This document shows positions 34,928 to 43,254 of a DNA stretch of 64,000 nucleotides, piece after piece (position 1 is the first letter of the stretch; each line of letters opens with the position of its first letter). Under the pieces are notes generated by a model. The model saw only the letters and a list, made by a program, of their open reading frames with translations, searched no databases and was not told where the DNA came from. This DNA comes from CALESS01 sp041741455. Its GTDB lineage: Bacteria > Chloroflexota > Anaerolineae > Anaerolineales > Anaerolineaceae. The translations under genes were made by a program, and so were the position numbers. The stretch spans positions 24,496-88,495 of the forward strand of contig JBGSJZ010000071.1 of assembly GCA_041741455.1 (NCBI GenBank). Direction: 5' to 3'.

Positions 34928-36196
34928 ATGACCCGAACACCGAGCGCATTGATCTTCAGCGGCGTGCGCGGCGACACCCGCCGCTACCGCGCCCTGCACC
35001 TGTTCCAGCAGATGACTCTGCTGGGCATTCCGACGCGCGTCACCCACCTGGTGGATCCCCTTCTGCCCAGGCTGATTGAGGAGGCAGACCTGATCGTTGT
35101 TCACCGAGCGGCAGCCAACCACAGCCTGGAGCGTTCCCTGCAGGCGGCGCGCACCCGCGGAGCCCTGGTGCTGGCCGATACCGACGACCTGATCTTCGAC
35201 CCAGAAGCATTTCAATTCATCGACAACCCTGAATTTATGGACCCGGTGCGCACCCGTTTGTACCGTGAGGAGATACTGCGCCACCGGCGCACCCTGGAAC
35301 TATGCGCCGGGGCGCTGGTCTCGACCGAGTACCTGGCCGGCCAGGTGCAGAAGCTGGGCATCCCAGCCCGGGTGCACCGCAACGCCATCAGCCTGGAGAT
35401 GTGGGAACTGGGGCGCAACCCCCAGCAACGCCCGGCACCTTCGCTGGAGCGCTTGGTCATCGGTTATGCCAGCGGCTCACCCACCCACAACCGGGATTTT
35501 GCCCTGATCCAACCTGCCCTGCAGGATTTCCTCATGAAGAATCCGCAGGCCGAACTGCGCCTGATTGGCTTCCTCGACCTGGATCCATCCTGGGTGCCAT
35601 TTGCCGATCGAATTCTCCGCGACCCATTGCGCCATTGGCGCGAACTGCCCACCTGGCTGGCCGAACTGGACCTGAACCTGGCCCCACTGGAAGCCGACAA
35701 CCCGTTCAGCCTCTCCAAGAGTGAGATCAAGTGGCTGGAGGCAGCGCTGGTCAGCGTGCCAACCATTGCCAGCCGCACCCCGGCCTTTGAGCACGCCATC
35801 CACACCGGCGAGAACGGCTGGCTGGCCGGGTCGTTGGAAGAGTGGTCAGCGGCTCTGCAGGAGGCGCTGGATCCCGATTTACGGGCATTGTGCGCTGAGC
35901 GGGCTTATGATGATGTCTGGCGGGAATACCGGCCGGAGATACGGGCGCACCAGTTGCGCCAGACCTTGCTGGCATTTGCAAATCATTTGGATGTGGAGCT
36001 GGAATTACCGCCCAATCAATATAGCCTGACTCAGCGGACCTTACAGGATTGCCTTATCACGCCGGAAATGGAGAAATTCCCGACCCGGGTGGACGAAGGA
36101 CTTTACAATATCGGTCACCGCGGCCCGTGGACACTGGCTCGCCAGGTCTGGGCCTTTGGAGTGCGGGAGCTCCGGCGCAGGGGGAAGAAACCATGA
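34928..36196 (+). CDS. Glycosyltransferase, GT-B type
   Basis: A 422-residue protein. N-terminal Rossmann domain with LIFSGVRGDTRRYRALHLFQ and ADTDDLIFDPEAFQF, C-terminal domain with VIGYASGSPTHNRDFALI, then PTIASRTPAFEHAIHTGENGW, the donor-binding end of GT4-like enzymes. No signal peptide. It overlaps the following GT2 gene (ATGA) and the two probably act on the same glycan or glycopeptide. Confidence 0.75.
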   Translation: MTRTPSALIFSGVRGDTRRYRALHLFQQMTLLGIPTRVTHLVDPLLPRLIEEADLIVVHRAAANHSLERSLQAARTRGALVLADTDDLIFDPEAFQFIDNPEFMDPVRTRLYREEILRHRRTLELCAGALVSTEYLAGQVQKLGIPARVHRNAISLEMWELGRNPQQRPAPSLERLVIGYASGSPTHNRDFALIQPALQDFLMKNPQAELRLIGFLDLDPSWVPFADRILRDPLRHWRELPTWLAELDLNLAPLEADNPFSLSKSEIKWLEAALVSVPTIASRTPAFEHAIHTGENGWLAGSLEEWSAALQEALDPDLRALCAERAYDDVWREYRPEIRAHQLRQTLLAFANHLDVELELPPNQYSLTQRTLQDCLITPEMEKFPTRVDEGLYNIGHRGPWTLARQVWAFGVRELRRRGKKP

Positions 36197-37086
36197 ACGA
36201 TATTTCGATCTGTATCATCAGCTACAACACCCGACAACTGTTGGCGGATTGCCTGCGCTCGATCCAGGCCAGCGGTACACACCGTAGCTACGAGATCATT
36301 ATCACCGATAACGGCTCGACGGATGGCTCCCTGGAGATGCTGCAGACTGAGTTTCCTGAGGTACAGGTCATTCGCAACATCAGCAACCTGGGCTACACTG
36401 TGCCGATGAACCAGGCCTTGCGCCTAGCGCTGGGGCGCTACCTGGTACAGCTCAACCCTGATACGCTGGTCCAGCCCGGCTTGTTCGATACGCTGGCCGA
36501 TTACCTGGAGGCGAATCCGCAGGTTGGTATCCTCTCACCCAAAGTGCTCAACCGGGATGGCACACTGCAATACCAGTGCCGGCGTTCGGCCGCCCGCCCG
36601 AGTGATGCACTCTCTTACATGCTGCACCTCGACCGGCTCTTCTCTAAAAGCCAGCGCTTTGGCGGCTACCTGATGACCTACATGGATGCGAATGCCACCC
36701 ACGAAGCGGAGGCCGTCTCCGGCTCGTGTATGATGATCCGCCGGGAGGTGGTGGAGGGCATCGGCTACCTGGACGAGGCGATTTTCGCCTACCAGGAGGA
36801 TACCGAGTTCTGCTTCCGGGCGCGCAAGGCCGGCTGGAAAGTCGTTTACCTGCCAACCGCCAGTATCATCCATTTTGGCGGGCAGGGCGGCTCCAAAAAC
36901 CAACCCTACCGTGGGGTGATCGAGTGGCACCGCTCGTATTTTTACTACTACCGCAAGCACCTGGCGAAGGATTATTTCTTCCTCTTTAACTGGCTGTTTT
37001 ATACTTTGATGGGGGTCAAGCTTGGGGTGAGCCTGGTGGCAACGTTTTTCCGCAAAGAAAAACACGTCGGCACGCCAAAGCCCTAA
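36193..37086 (+). CDS. Glycosyltransferase family 2
   Basis: A 297-residue GT-A enzyme: ISICIISYNTRQLLADCLRS, the acidic DNGSTDGS (~38), NPDTLVQPG in place of the DxD metal motif, and the acceptor-site ED in AYQEDTEFCFRARKAGW (~200). It is similar to rhamnosyltransferases. One hydrophobic stretch near the C-terminus (FFLFNWLFYTLMGVKLGVSL) may attach it to the membrane. The start was set at the ATGA overlap with the preceding gene. Confidence 0.85.
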   Translation: MNDISICIISYNTRQLLADCLRSIQASGTHRSYEIIITDNGSTDGSLEMLQTEFPEVQVIRNISNLGYTVPMNQALRLALGRYLVQLNPDTLVQPGLFDTLADYLEANPQVGILSPKVLNRDGTLQYQCRRSAARPSDALSYMLHLDRLFSKSQRFGGYLMTYMDANATHEAEAVSGSCMMIRREVVEGIGYLDEAIFAYQEDTEFCFRARKAGWKVVYLPTASIIHFGGQGGSKNQPYRGVIEWHRSYFYYYRKHLAKDYFFLFNWLFYTLMGVKLGVSLVATFFRKEKHVGTPKP

Positions 37087-37137
37087 AGTAGGACCTGCTG
37101 ATCATTTGTCCAACACAATGCCCGCAAGCTGACCGCT

Positions 37138-37181
37138 AATGCACCATCAACCAGCAAGTAAAATCCGGTGGATGGTGCATT
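37138..37181. terminator. Hairpin, possible terminator after GT2 gene
   Basis: 11-base arms AATGCACCATC/GATGGTGCATT around 22 bases, followed by TGGTCTCTT, a poor T-run. The surrounding 158-base gap holds nothing else except the next promoter. Confidence 0.45.
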
Positions 37182-37231
37182 TGGTCTCTTAAAGTGGTTA
37201 ACAAGGGATGGCGCACCGATTCCGCCCCGTG

Positions 37232-37237
37232 TATAAT
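37232..37237 (+). promoter_or_regulatory. -10 box for a leaderless start of ccrM
   Basis: TATAAT 7 bases before the ATG at 37245; no ribosome site between. Confidence 0.5.
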
Positions 37238-37244
37238 GGAATCC

Positions 37245-38372
37245 ATGACTTCGATTCCCCTGCCCTTGGATACGATCCTGGAAGGCGACTGCCTGGAATG
37301 GCTGGAACGCCTGCCGGAAAAAAGCATCGACCTGATCTTTGCTGACCCACCGTATAACCTGCAACTTCAGCAGGAACTCTGGCGGCCCAACATGACCCGC
37401 GTGGATGCGGTGAATGACGCTTGGGACCGCTTTGCCAGCTTTGAATCCTACGATGAATTCAGCCGGGCCTGGCTGGGTGCTTGTCGCCGGGTCCTTAAAG
37501 ACGATGGCTCTCTGTGGGTCATTGGCAGTTACCACAACATCTTCCGGGTGGGGGCGGTTTTGCAGGACCTGGGCTACTGGATTTTGAATGACGTCATCTG
37601 GGTCAAGACCAACCCGATGCCCAATTTCCGCGGGGTCCGTTTCACCAACGCCCACGAGACCTTGATCTGGGCCAGCAAATCCAAGGGCAGTCGCTACACC
37701 TTCAACCACCGGGCGATGAAAGCCGCCAACGATGACCTGCAGATGCGCTCGGATTGGCTGATGCCGATCTGTACCGGGGATGAACGCTTGAAACGCAATG
37801 GCAAAAAAGTCCATCCGACCCAAAAGCCAGAGTCACTGCTGCACCGCATCATCCTGGCCTCCAGCAAGCCGGGGGATGTGCTGCTCGACCCGTTCTTTGG
37901 CAGCGGCACCAGCGGGGCGGTGGCCAAGAAGCTCGGCCGCCACTGGATCGGCATCGAGCGCGAGCCGGGCTATATTGAAAGCGCCCGCCAGCGGATTGAA
38001 ATGATTCCAGCACCAGATCTGTCTGACGAGGATCAGGTCCTGCCGCCGCCGGTGCGCCGCGAGCCGCGCTTGCCAGTGGGGAGCTTGATTGAGACCGGTT
38101 TGCTCCTGCCGGGGCAGGTGCTTTATTTCCGCCGGGATCGAAACCTGCCAGCACGCCTGCGGGCGGATGGCTGGCTGACCATCGATGGCCTGGCAGGTTC
38201 CATCCATAAGGTGGCAGCTCAGCTTTCCGGAGGCGGCCCATCCAACGGCTGGGAACTGTGGTTCTTTGAAGATGCCGGGGGCGAATTGCACCCACTGGAT
38301 GTCCTGCGCCAGCAATATCGTAAACTCAGCCTGACGCCATTGGAACTCAGTGCGGAAGAAGAAGTAGATTAG
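37245..38372 (+). CDS. ccrM: CcrM-like adenine DNA methyltransferase (GANTC type)
   Basis: A 375-residue enzyme that aligns along its whole length with what I know of Caulobacter CcrM: LIFADPPYNLQL (motif IV), VDAVNDAWDRF, LWVIGSYHNIFRVGAVLQDL, NPMPNFRGVRFTNAHETLIW, KVHPTQKPESLL and motif I DPFFGSGTSGAVAKKL. The C-terminal ~85 residues (GLLLPGQVLYF, GSIHKVAAQLSGG, NGWELWFFE) form the CcrM DNA-recognition domain. CcrM methylates adenine in GANTC and times the cell cycle in alphaproteobacteria. No restriction partner is adjacent, so it appears to be an orphan regulator. Confidence 0.88.
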   Translation: MTSIPLPLDTILEGDCLEWLERLPEKSIDLIFADPPYNLQLQQELWRPNMTRVDAVNDAWDRFASFESYDEFSRAWLGACRRVLKDDGSLWVIGSYHNIFRVGAVLQDLGYWILNDVIWVKTNPMPNFRGVRFTNAHETLIWASKSKGSRYTFNHRAMKAANDDLQMRSDWLMPICTGDERLKRNGKKVHPTQKPESLLHRIILASSKPGDVLLDPFFGSGTSGAVAKKLGRHWIGIEREPGYIESARQRIEMIPAPDLSDEDQVLPPPVRREPRLPVGSLIETGLLLPGQVLYFRRDRNLPARLRADGWLTIDGLAGSIHKVAAQLSGGGPSNGWELWFFEDAGGELHPLDVLRQQYRKLSLTPLELSAEEEVD

Positions 38373-38421
38373 TCTTTCTGCATTCTCTGTGTTCTCGGTG
38401 CCTCCTTGGTAAAAAGTGATT

Positions 38422-38427
38422 TATAAT
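38422..38427 (+). promoter_or_regulatory. -10 box for a leaderless start of tsaE
   Basis: TATAAT 8 bases before the ATG at 38436. Confidence 0.5.
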
Positions 38428-38435
38428 TCACCCGT

Positions 38436-38930
38436 ATGCCTATTCTCGACTCTCGTACATTTGAGTTTTTCAGCCGCGGCCCAGAGCAGACCCGCCGCCT
38501 GGGTATTCGCCTGGGCGCGTTGGTTCGGCCGGGCGACCTGATTTGCCTGTCCGGTGACCTGGGGGCGGGCAAAACCACCCTGGTACAGGGTATGGCGCAG
38601 GGCTTCGGGTCCTTGGATGCCGTTTCCAGCCCAACCTTTGTCATCGTCAATCAATACCGCCGGCCAGATGGGGCGGTGCTGTCGCACCTGGATGCCTACC
38701 GCCTGCAAAATGCCTACGAGGGCGAGGATCTGGATCTGTACCTGATGCTGGAGCGCGGCGCCCTGGTGGTGGAGTGGCCGGAGCGGATCGACGCCGCTCT
38801 GCCCGTTGACCGCCTGTGGGTCAAGCTGCGCTACATGGCTGAAGAACAACGCGGCATGCAATTCAACTCGCACGGCAAACGCTACGAAGCGCTGCTGAGC
38901 GCATTTCGTCGCCAGGTTTTGGGAGGATAA
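38436..38930 (+). CDS. tsaE: tRNA t6A synthesis ATPase TsaE
   Basis: A 164-residue P-loop ATPase with Walker A LSGDLGAGKTTLVQGMAQGF (~35-54), SPTFVIVNQY and HLDAYRLQ, and the terminal VVEWPERID. TsaE works with TsaB, TsaC and TsaD to install t6A on ANN-decoding tRNAs. It is followed after one base by tsaB, the standard bacterial arrangement. Confidence 0.93.
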   Translation: MPILDSRTFEFFSRGPEQTRRLGIRLGALVRPGDLICLSGDLGAGKTTLVQGMAQGFGSLDAVSSPTFVIVNQYRRPDGAVLSHLDAYRLQNAYEGEDLDLYLMLERGALVVEWPERIDAALPVDRLWVKLRYMAEEQRGMQFNSHGKRYEALLSAFRRQVLGG

Positions 38931-38931
38931 T

Positions 38932-39600
38932 ATGCTGCTGGCCCTGGATACTTCCACACAATGGATTGGCCTGGCGCTATTCGACGGCGTACAGGTGCTG
39001 GGCGAAGAGATCTGGCAAACCCACAACCATCACACGGTGGAAATTGCCCCGGCTATTCAACGCCTGATGAGCCGTTGTGCCGTGCTACCTTCCGCACTGG
39101 AGGGGATTGGCGTGGCACTGGGACCAGGTTCCTTCACCAGCCTGCGCATCGGGCTGGCGGTGGCAAAGGGCATGGCGCTGGCGTTGCACCTGCCAGTGGC
39201 TGGCATCCCCTCGCTGGACGTGCTGGCGGCTGGCCAACCCCTGCGGGATCTGCCGCTGGCTGCTGTACTCCAATCCGGCCGCAACAAGCTGGCCCTGGGT
39301 TGGTACGATGCGGTGGACGGTGCCTGGCAGAGCCGCGGCGAGGCCGAAGTAACCACCGCCGAAGCCCTGACCGCCAGCATCCACAAACCGACGCTGGTGG
39401 CCGGTGAGTTGACTGCTGCCGAGCGCCAGACCCTGGCGCGCAAGCGCCGCAACGTGGTGCTGGCCTCCCCCGCTCAATCCATGCGCCGCCCGTCGGTGCT
39501 GGCAGAGCTGGCCTGGGCACGCCTGAAGGCCGGCCAGGCGGATGAAGTCATCTTGCTGTCACCCATTTACCTGCGCACCATCGAGGCAATTGCCGGGTGA
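38932..39600 (+). CDS. tsaB: tRNA t6A synthesis protein TsaB
   Basis: A 222-residue ASKHA-fold protein: MLLALDTSTQWIGLALFDG, GIGVALGPGSFTSLRIGLAVAKGMA and LAGIPSLDVLA-type segments. TsaB is the non-catalytic partner of TsaD. Its TGA overlaps a GTG start of rimI. tsaD is not next to it. Confidence 0.93.
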   Translation: MLLALDTSTQWIGLALFDGVQVLGEEIWQTHNHHTVEIAPAIQRLMSRCAVLPSALEGIGVALGPGSFTSLRIGLAVAKGMALALHLPVAGIPSLDVLAAGQPLRDLPLAAVLQSGRNKLALGWYDAVDGAWQSRGEAEVTTAEALTASIHKPTLVAGELTAAERQTLARKRRNVVLASPAQSMRRPSVLAELAWARLKAGQADEVILLSPIYLRTIEAIAG

Positions 39601-40112
39601 ACGATGTCCCCGAACCTGAACCCCACCTGGTCATCCGCCGGATGGAACTGGAGGATGTGACCCGGGTGCATGCCCTGGATACGGCCTCTTTTTCCCTGCC
39701 CTGGCCGGAGCGCTCTTTCCGCTACGAGGTGCAGGACAACCCCAATTCTCGTCCCTGGGTGGCCGAGTTGGGCGGGCAGTTGGTGGGGATGATGGTGATC
39801 TGGATCATTGTGGATGAGGCGCACGTGGGCACCATCGCCGTGGAGCGGGACTTTCGCAACCGGGGGATTGGTCGGCGGTTGCTGGCCCATGGCCTGCTGG
39901 CCGCCCGACGGGAGGGCATGACCGCCTCCCTGTTGGAGGTGCGGCGCAGCAACCTGGCTGCCCAGCATTTGTATGAAGAATTTGGTTTCACTATTGCGGG
40001 CATCCGCCCGCGTTATTATCGGGATAACAACGAGGATGCTGTGCTGATGAACCTGGTCGATTTGCAGGCTGAATCCACCCGGCTGCGCCTGGAGGCGGCA
40101 GAAGAGGAATGA
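39597..40112 (+). CDS. rimI: Ribosomal protein alanine acetyltransferase-like RimI
   Basis: A 171-residue GNAT: HVGTIAVERDFRNRGIGRRLLAHG is motif A and AAQHLYEEFGFTIAGIRPRYYRDNNEDAVLM is the RimI signature. It begins with GTG inside the tsaB stop (GTGA). RimI acetylates the N-terminus of ribosomal protein bS18; in tsaB-linked genes it may act on other targets. Confidence 0.9.
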   Translation: MNDVPEPEPHLVIRRMELEDVTRVHALDTASFSLPWPERSFRYEVQDNPNSRPWVAELGGQLVGMMVIWIIVDEAHVGTIAVERDFRNRGIGRRLLAHGLLAARREGMTASLLEVRRSNLAAQHLYEEFGFTIAGIRPRYYRDNNEDAVLMNLVDLQAESTRLRLEAAEEE

Positions 40113-40867
40113 TGGACGCATTGGAAGTACTGGAACAAATTGCCGGGCAGGTGAAGGATTGCACCCGCTGCGAATTGCAGTACGGACGGCGGCTGGCTGT
40201 GCCGGGTGAAGGTCCGGCGGATGCGCGCATTCTACTGATCGGCGAAGGCCCGGGTTTTCACGAAAACGTGCAGGGGCGGCCCTTCGTCGGGCAGGCCGGC
40301 AAACTGCTGGACGAATTACTGAACGGGATTGGCTTGAGCCGCGAGCAGGTCTTCATTACCAATGTGGTCAAGTGCCGCCCGCCGGGCAACCGCGACCCGC
40401 TGCCCGCCGAAGTCAGCGCCTGCAGCGAGTACCTGGATTGCCAGATTGAAGCCATCAACCCGAAAATCATCATCACCCTCGGGCGGTACTCGATGGGCAA
40501 ATACCTGCCGAACGCCAAAATCAGCGCGGTACACGGCCAGGCCCTGTGGGTGCGTGGCCGCCTAATCGTACCGATGTATCACCCGGCGGCTGCCCTGCAT
40601 CAGCCCTCACTGCGCCCGGAGTTGGAGAAGGATTTTGCCCGCCTGCCGGAATTTCTGCAACTGGCTGCCAGTTCCGCGGCTCCGGTGATGCATTCATCGG
40701 CTGCCATACCCGTGCCTTCTGCCTCGCCACCACCCGCCCAGCCGGATATGCTCTCACTGTTCTCGCAGCCGCCGCAGGAGGATGAGCTGGAGAGCCATGT
40801 CATCCGGGAAACACCGTCGGAGGAACCGGATGAACCGCCAGCCCCGACCCAACTCAGCCTGTTTTAA
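40109..40867 (+). CDS. Family 4 uracil-DNA glycosylase (Fe-S)
   Basis: A 252-residue glycosylase. The catalytic region is ILLIGEGPGFHENVQGRPFVG (motif A as GEGPG rather than the more usual GEAPG), and motif B is MYHPAAALHQ. Four Cys for an iron-sulfur cluster are CTRC and C-x15-C in VKCRPPGNR...SACSEYL. Residues ~195-252 are a Pro/Ser-rich extension with a QLSLF end, unusual in length and resembling a clamp-binding peptide (QxxLF). Overlaps rimI (ATGA). Confidence 0.9.
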   Translation: MMDALEVLEQIAGQVKDCTRCELQYGRRLAVPGEGPADARILLIGEGPGFHENVQGRPFVGQAGKLLDELLNGIGLSREQVFITNVVKCRPPGNRDPLPAEVSACSEYLDCQIEAINPKIIITLGRYSMGKYLPNAKISAVHGQALWVRGRLIVPMYHPAAALHQPSLRPELEKDFARLPEFLQLAASSAAPVMHSSAAIPVPSASPPPAQPDMLSLFSQPPQEDELESHVIRETPSEEPDEPPAPTQLSLF

Positions 40868-40953
40868 CATTGACCCCTCCCAGATATCAGAAATCATCAA
40901 GTTTTTTATATCTGAAACCTGAAGAAGTAAATGATAAGAATGGAGTATTTTGA

Positions 40954-42276
40954 ATGTCTGCAATGATTAAAGATGAACTCATCCAGAAATTAAACGACCA
41001 CAGCGCCGTGGTGGCCATCCTCGGCCTGGGCTATGTGGGGCTGCCGCTGGCCGTGGTCTTTGCCGAAGCTGGTTTTACCGTGCTGGGCGTGGATCCGGTG
41101 GCTGAAAAAGTGGAGATGCTGCAGCGCGGCGAAAGCTACATTATGGATGTGCCCACGGAACAGGTGGCCCGCCTGGTCAAGGCCGGTAAATTGATCGCCA
41201 CCACCGATTACAGCGTCACCACCCGGGCGGATGCTGTTTCCATCTGCGTCCCTACCCCGCTGCGTAAGACTGGCGACCCCGATCTCTCGTTCATCATCTC
41301 TGCCACGGAAATGCTGGCCCCCTATGTTCATCCGGGTATGGTGGTGGTGCTCGAATCCAGCACCTACCCCGGCACCACCCGCGAGTTGATGCTGCCGCGC
41401 CTGACCGAACAATCCGGCCTGGTGCCCGGTGAAAACATCTTCCTAGCCTTCTCGCCAGAGCGGGTGGATCCCGGTCGCACCGATTACACTACCATCAACA
41501 CCCCCAAGGTGGTCGGCGGCATCACCGAAACCTGCGGCCAGGTGGCGGCGGCCTGGTACGGCCAGGCGCTGCAAAAAGTGGTGCCCGTCACCACGGCCGA
41601 AGTGGCCGAGATGGCCAAGCTGCTGGAGAACACCTTCCGCATGATCAACATCGGCCTGGTCAACGAGCTGGCCATCATGTGTGACCGGTTGGGCGTGGAT
41701 GTCTGGGAAGTCATTGATGCGGCGGCCACCAAGCCGTTCGGTTTCATGAAGTTCACCCCCGGCCCTGGTCTGGGCGGGCATTGCATCCCGATTGACCCGC
41801 TGTATCTCTCATGGAAATTGCGCTCGCTCAACTACAACGCCCGCTTCATTGAGCTGGCCTCGGAGATCAACACCAACATGCCGCGCTTTGTGCTCGGCAA
41901 GGTGCAGGATGCGCTGAACAACCACGGCAAACCCCTCAAGAACAGCCGGGTGCTGGTGCTGGGCGCGGCCTACAAGCCGGATATCGACGACCTGCGCGAA
42001 TCCCCGGCTCTGGATGTGATCCACCTGCTGGAAACCAAGGGCGCACACGTCAGCTACCATGACCCCTACATCCCACGCCTGGATCATGACGAGATCAAGC
42101 TGGACAGCGTGCCGGACCTGATGGCGGCCGTCCAGGCCTCCGACTGCGTGGTGATCGTCACCAACCACAAGGTCTATGATTATGAGGCCATCCTGGCTTC
42201 GGCGCAATTGATCGTGGATACCCGCAATGCTCTCGGCAACCGCGGGCGCAATCATCCCAAAGTGGTGCGGCTCTAA
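40954..42276 (+). CDS. UDP-sugar 6-dehydrogenase (WecC/WbpA type)
   Basis: A 440-residue NAD-dependent enzyme that oxidises the C6 alcohol of a UDP-N-acetylhexosamine to the acid. NAD site ILGLGYVGLPLAVVFAEAGF, catalytic Lys/Asn region NTFRMINIGLVNELAIM, and catalytic Cys in GPGLGGHCIPIDPLYLSW, then the UDP-binding domain VLVLGAAYKPDIDDLRESPA. UDP-glucose dehydrogenase is less likely because of the FGFMKFTPGPG segment. It starts a polysaccharide cluster and its stop abuts the epimerase ATG. Confidence 0.9.
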   Translation: MSAMIKDELIQKLNDHSAVVAILGLGYVGLPLAVVFAEAGFTVLGVDPVAEKVEMLQRGESYIMDVPTEQVARLVKAGKLIATTDYSVTTRADAVSICVPTPLRKTGDPDLSFIISATEMLAPYVHPGMVVVLESSTYPGTTRELMLPRLTEQSGLVPGENIFLAFSPERVDPGRTDYTTINTPKVVGGITETCGQVAAAWYGQALQKVVPVTTAEVAEMAKLLENTFRMINIGLVNELAIMCDRLGVDVWEVIDAAATKPFGFMKFTPGPGLGGHCIPIDPLYLSWKLRSLNYNARFIELASEINTNMPRFVLGKVQDALNNHGKPLKNSRVLVLGAAYKPDIDDLRESPALDVIHLLETKGAHVSYHDPYIPRLDHDEIKLDSVPDLMAAVQASDCVVIVTNHKVYDYEAILASAQLIVDTRNALGNRGRNHPKVVRL

Positions 42277-43254
42277 ATGGCGAACTACCTGGTGGCCGGG
42301 GCTGCCGGCTTTATCGGCTCACGGATTTCCTCCATGCTGTTGGAGCAGGGTCATTCTGTGATCGGCGTGGACAATCTGAACGACAGCTACGACCCGCGCG
42401 TCAAGCGCCACCGCCTGGAAAAACTGCAGCCAGTCCCCGGTTTTCACTTCTACAAGCAGGATATTTGTAACCTGCCGACCCTGCGGGATGTATTTGCCAA
42501 GCATCAGCCGGTGCAGGCGGTACTCAACCTGGCCGCCCGGGCCGGGGTGCGCCAGTCGGTGCAGGACCCCTGGGGATTCGTGGATACCAACCTGACCGGC
42601 ACGCTCAACCTGCTCGAATGTTGCCGCCAGTACGATGTGCCCAAATTCGTTTTCACCTCCACCTCCGGGGTCTACGGGGCCAATCCGCCCCTGCCCACCC
42701 CCGAAACCGCCGAGAGCGACCACCCGGTGCAACCTTATGCCGCCAGCAAAAAAGCTGCCGAGGTGATGTGCCACGCCTATCATCGCCTTTACGGGCTGGA
42801 TGTGACCGTATTTCGCTTTTTCTCGGTCTATGGTCCCTATAGCCGCCCGGATATGGTCATGTTCCGCTTCATCCAGTGGATTGCGGAAGGCAAGCCGGTT
42901 AAAATCTTCGGGGATGGCGGGCAGACCCGCGCCTTCACCCACCTGGATGATGTTGCCCGTGGTGCCCTGCTCGGTTTGAAACCGGTAGGGTATGAAATCG
43001 TCAACCTGGGCGGGCATGAATCGATCAGCATCCTGGAGATGGCTCACCAACTTGAACGGTTGATCGGGCGCAAGGCGGAATTGCAATTTTTGCCGCCCAA
43101 CCCGGCGGATGTGCGCGGCAACCAGGCAGATGTCACCAAAGCCACCCGCCTGCTCAGTTGGCGCTCCTCCATCCCGCTGGAACAAGGTTTGGCCAGCTTG
43201 GTGGAGTGGTACAATGCCGAGCGCAGTTGGACTTCCAAGGTGCTCACTCCATGA
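42277..43254 (+). CDS. NAD-dependent nucleotide-sugar epimerase
   Basis: A 325-residue extended SDR. NAD site GAAGFIGSRI at the N-terminus, catalytic YxxxK in PYAASKKAAEV (~150), and FFSVYGPYSRPDM. Closest in look to UDP-glucuronate 4-epimerases. It follows the 6-dehydrogenase with no gap, so the pair probably makes a UDP-uronic acid pair for the surface glycan. Confidence 0.9.
   Translation: MANYLVAGAAGFIGSRISSMLLEQGHSVIGVDNLNDSYDPRVKRHRLEKLQPVPGFHFYKQDICNLPTLRDVFAKHQPVQAVLNLAARAGVRQSVQDPWGFVDTNLTGTLNLLECCRQYDVPKFVFTSTSGVYGANPPLPTPETAESDHPVQPYAASKKAAEVMCHAYHRLYGLDVTVFRFFSVYGPYSRPDMVMFRFIQWIAEGKPVKIFGDGGQTRAFTHLDDVARGALLGLKPVGYEIVNLGGHESISILEMAHQLERLIGRKAELQFLPPNPADVRGNQADVTKATRLLSWRSSIPLEQGLASLVEWYNAERSWTSKVLTP

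Noticed and set aside
38373..38412. Intergenic CATTCTCTGTGTTCTCGGTG-type word
   Set aside because: It resembles a low-complexity word scattered in many bacterial genomes; with one copy in the window nothing more can be supported.
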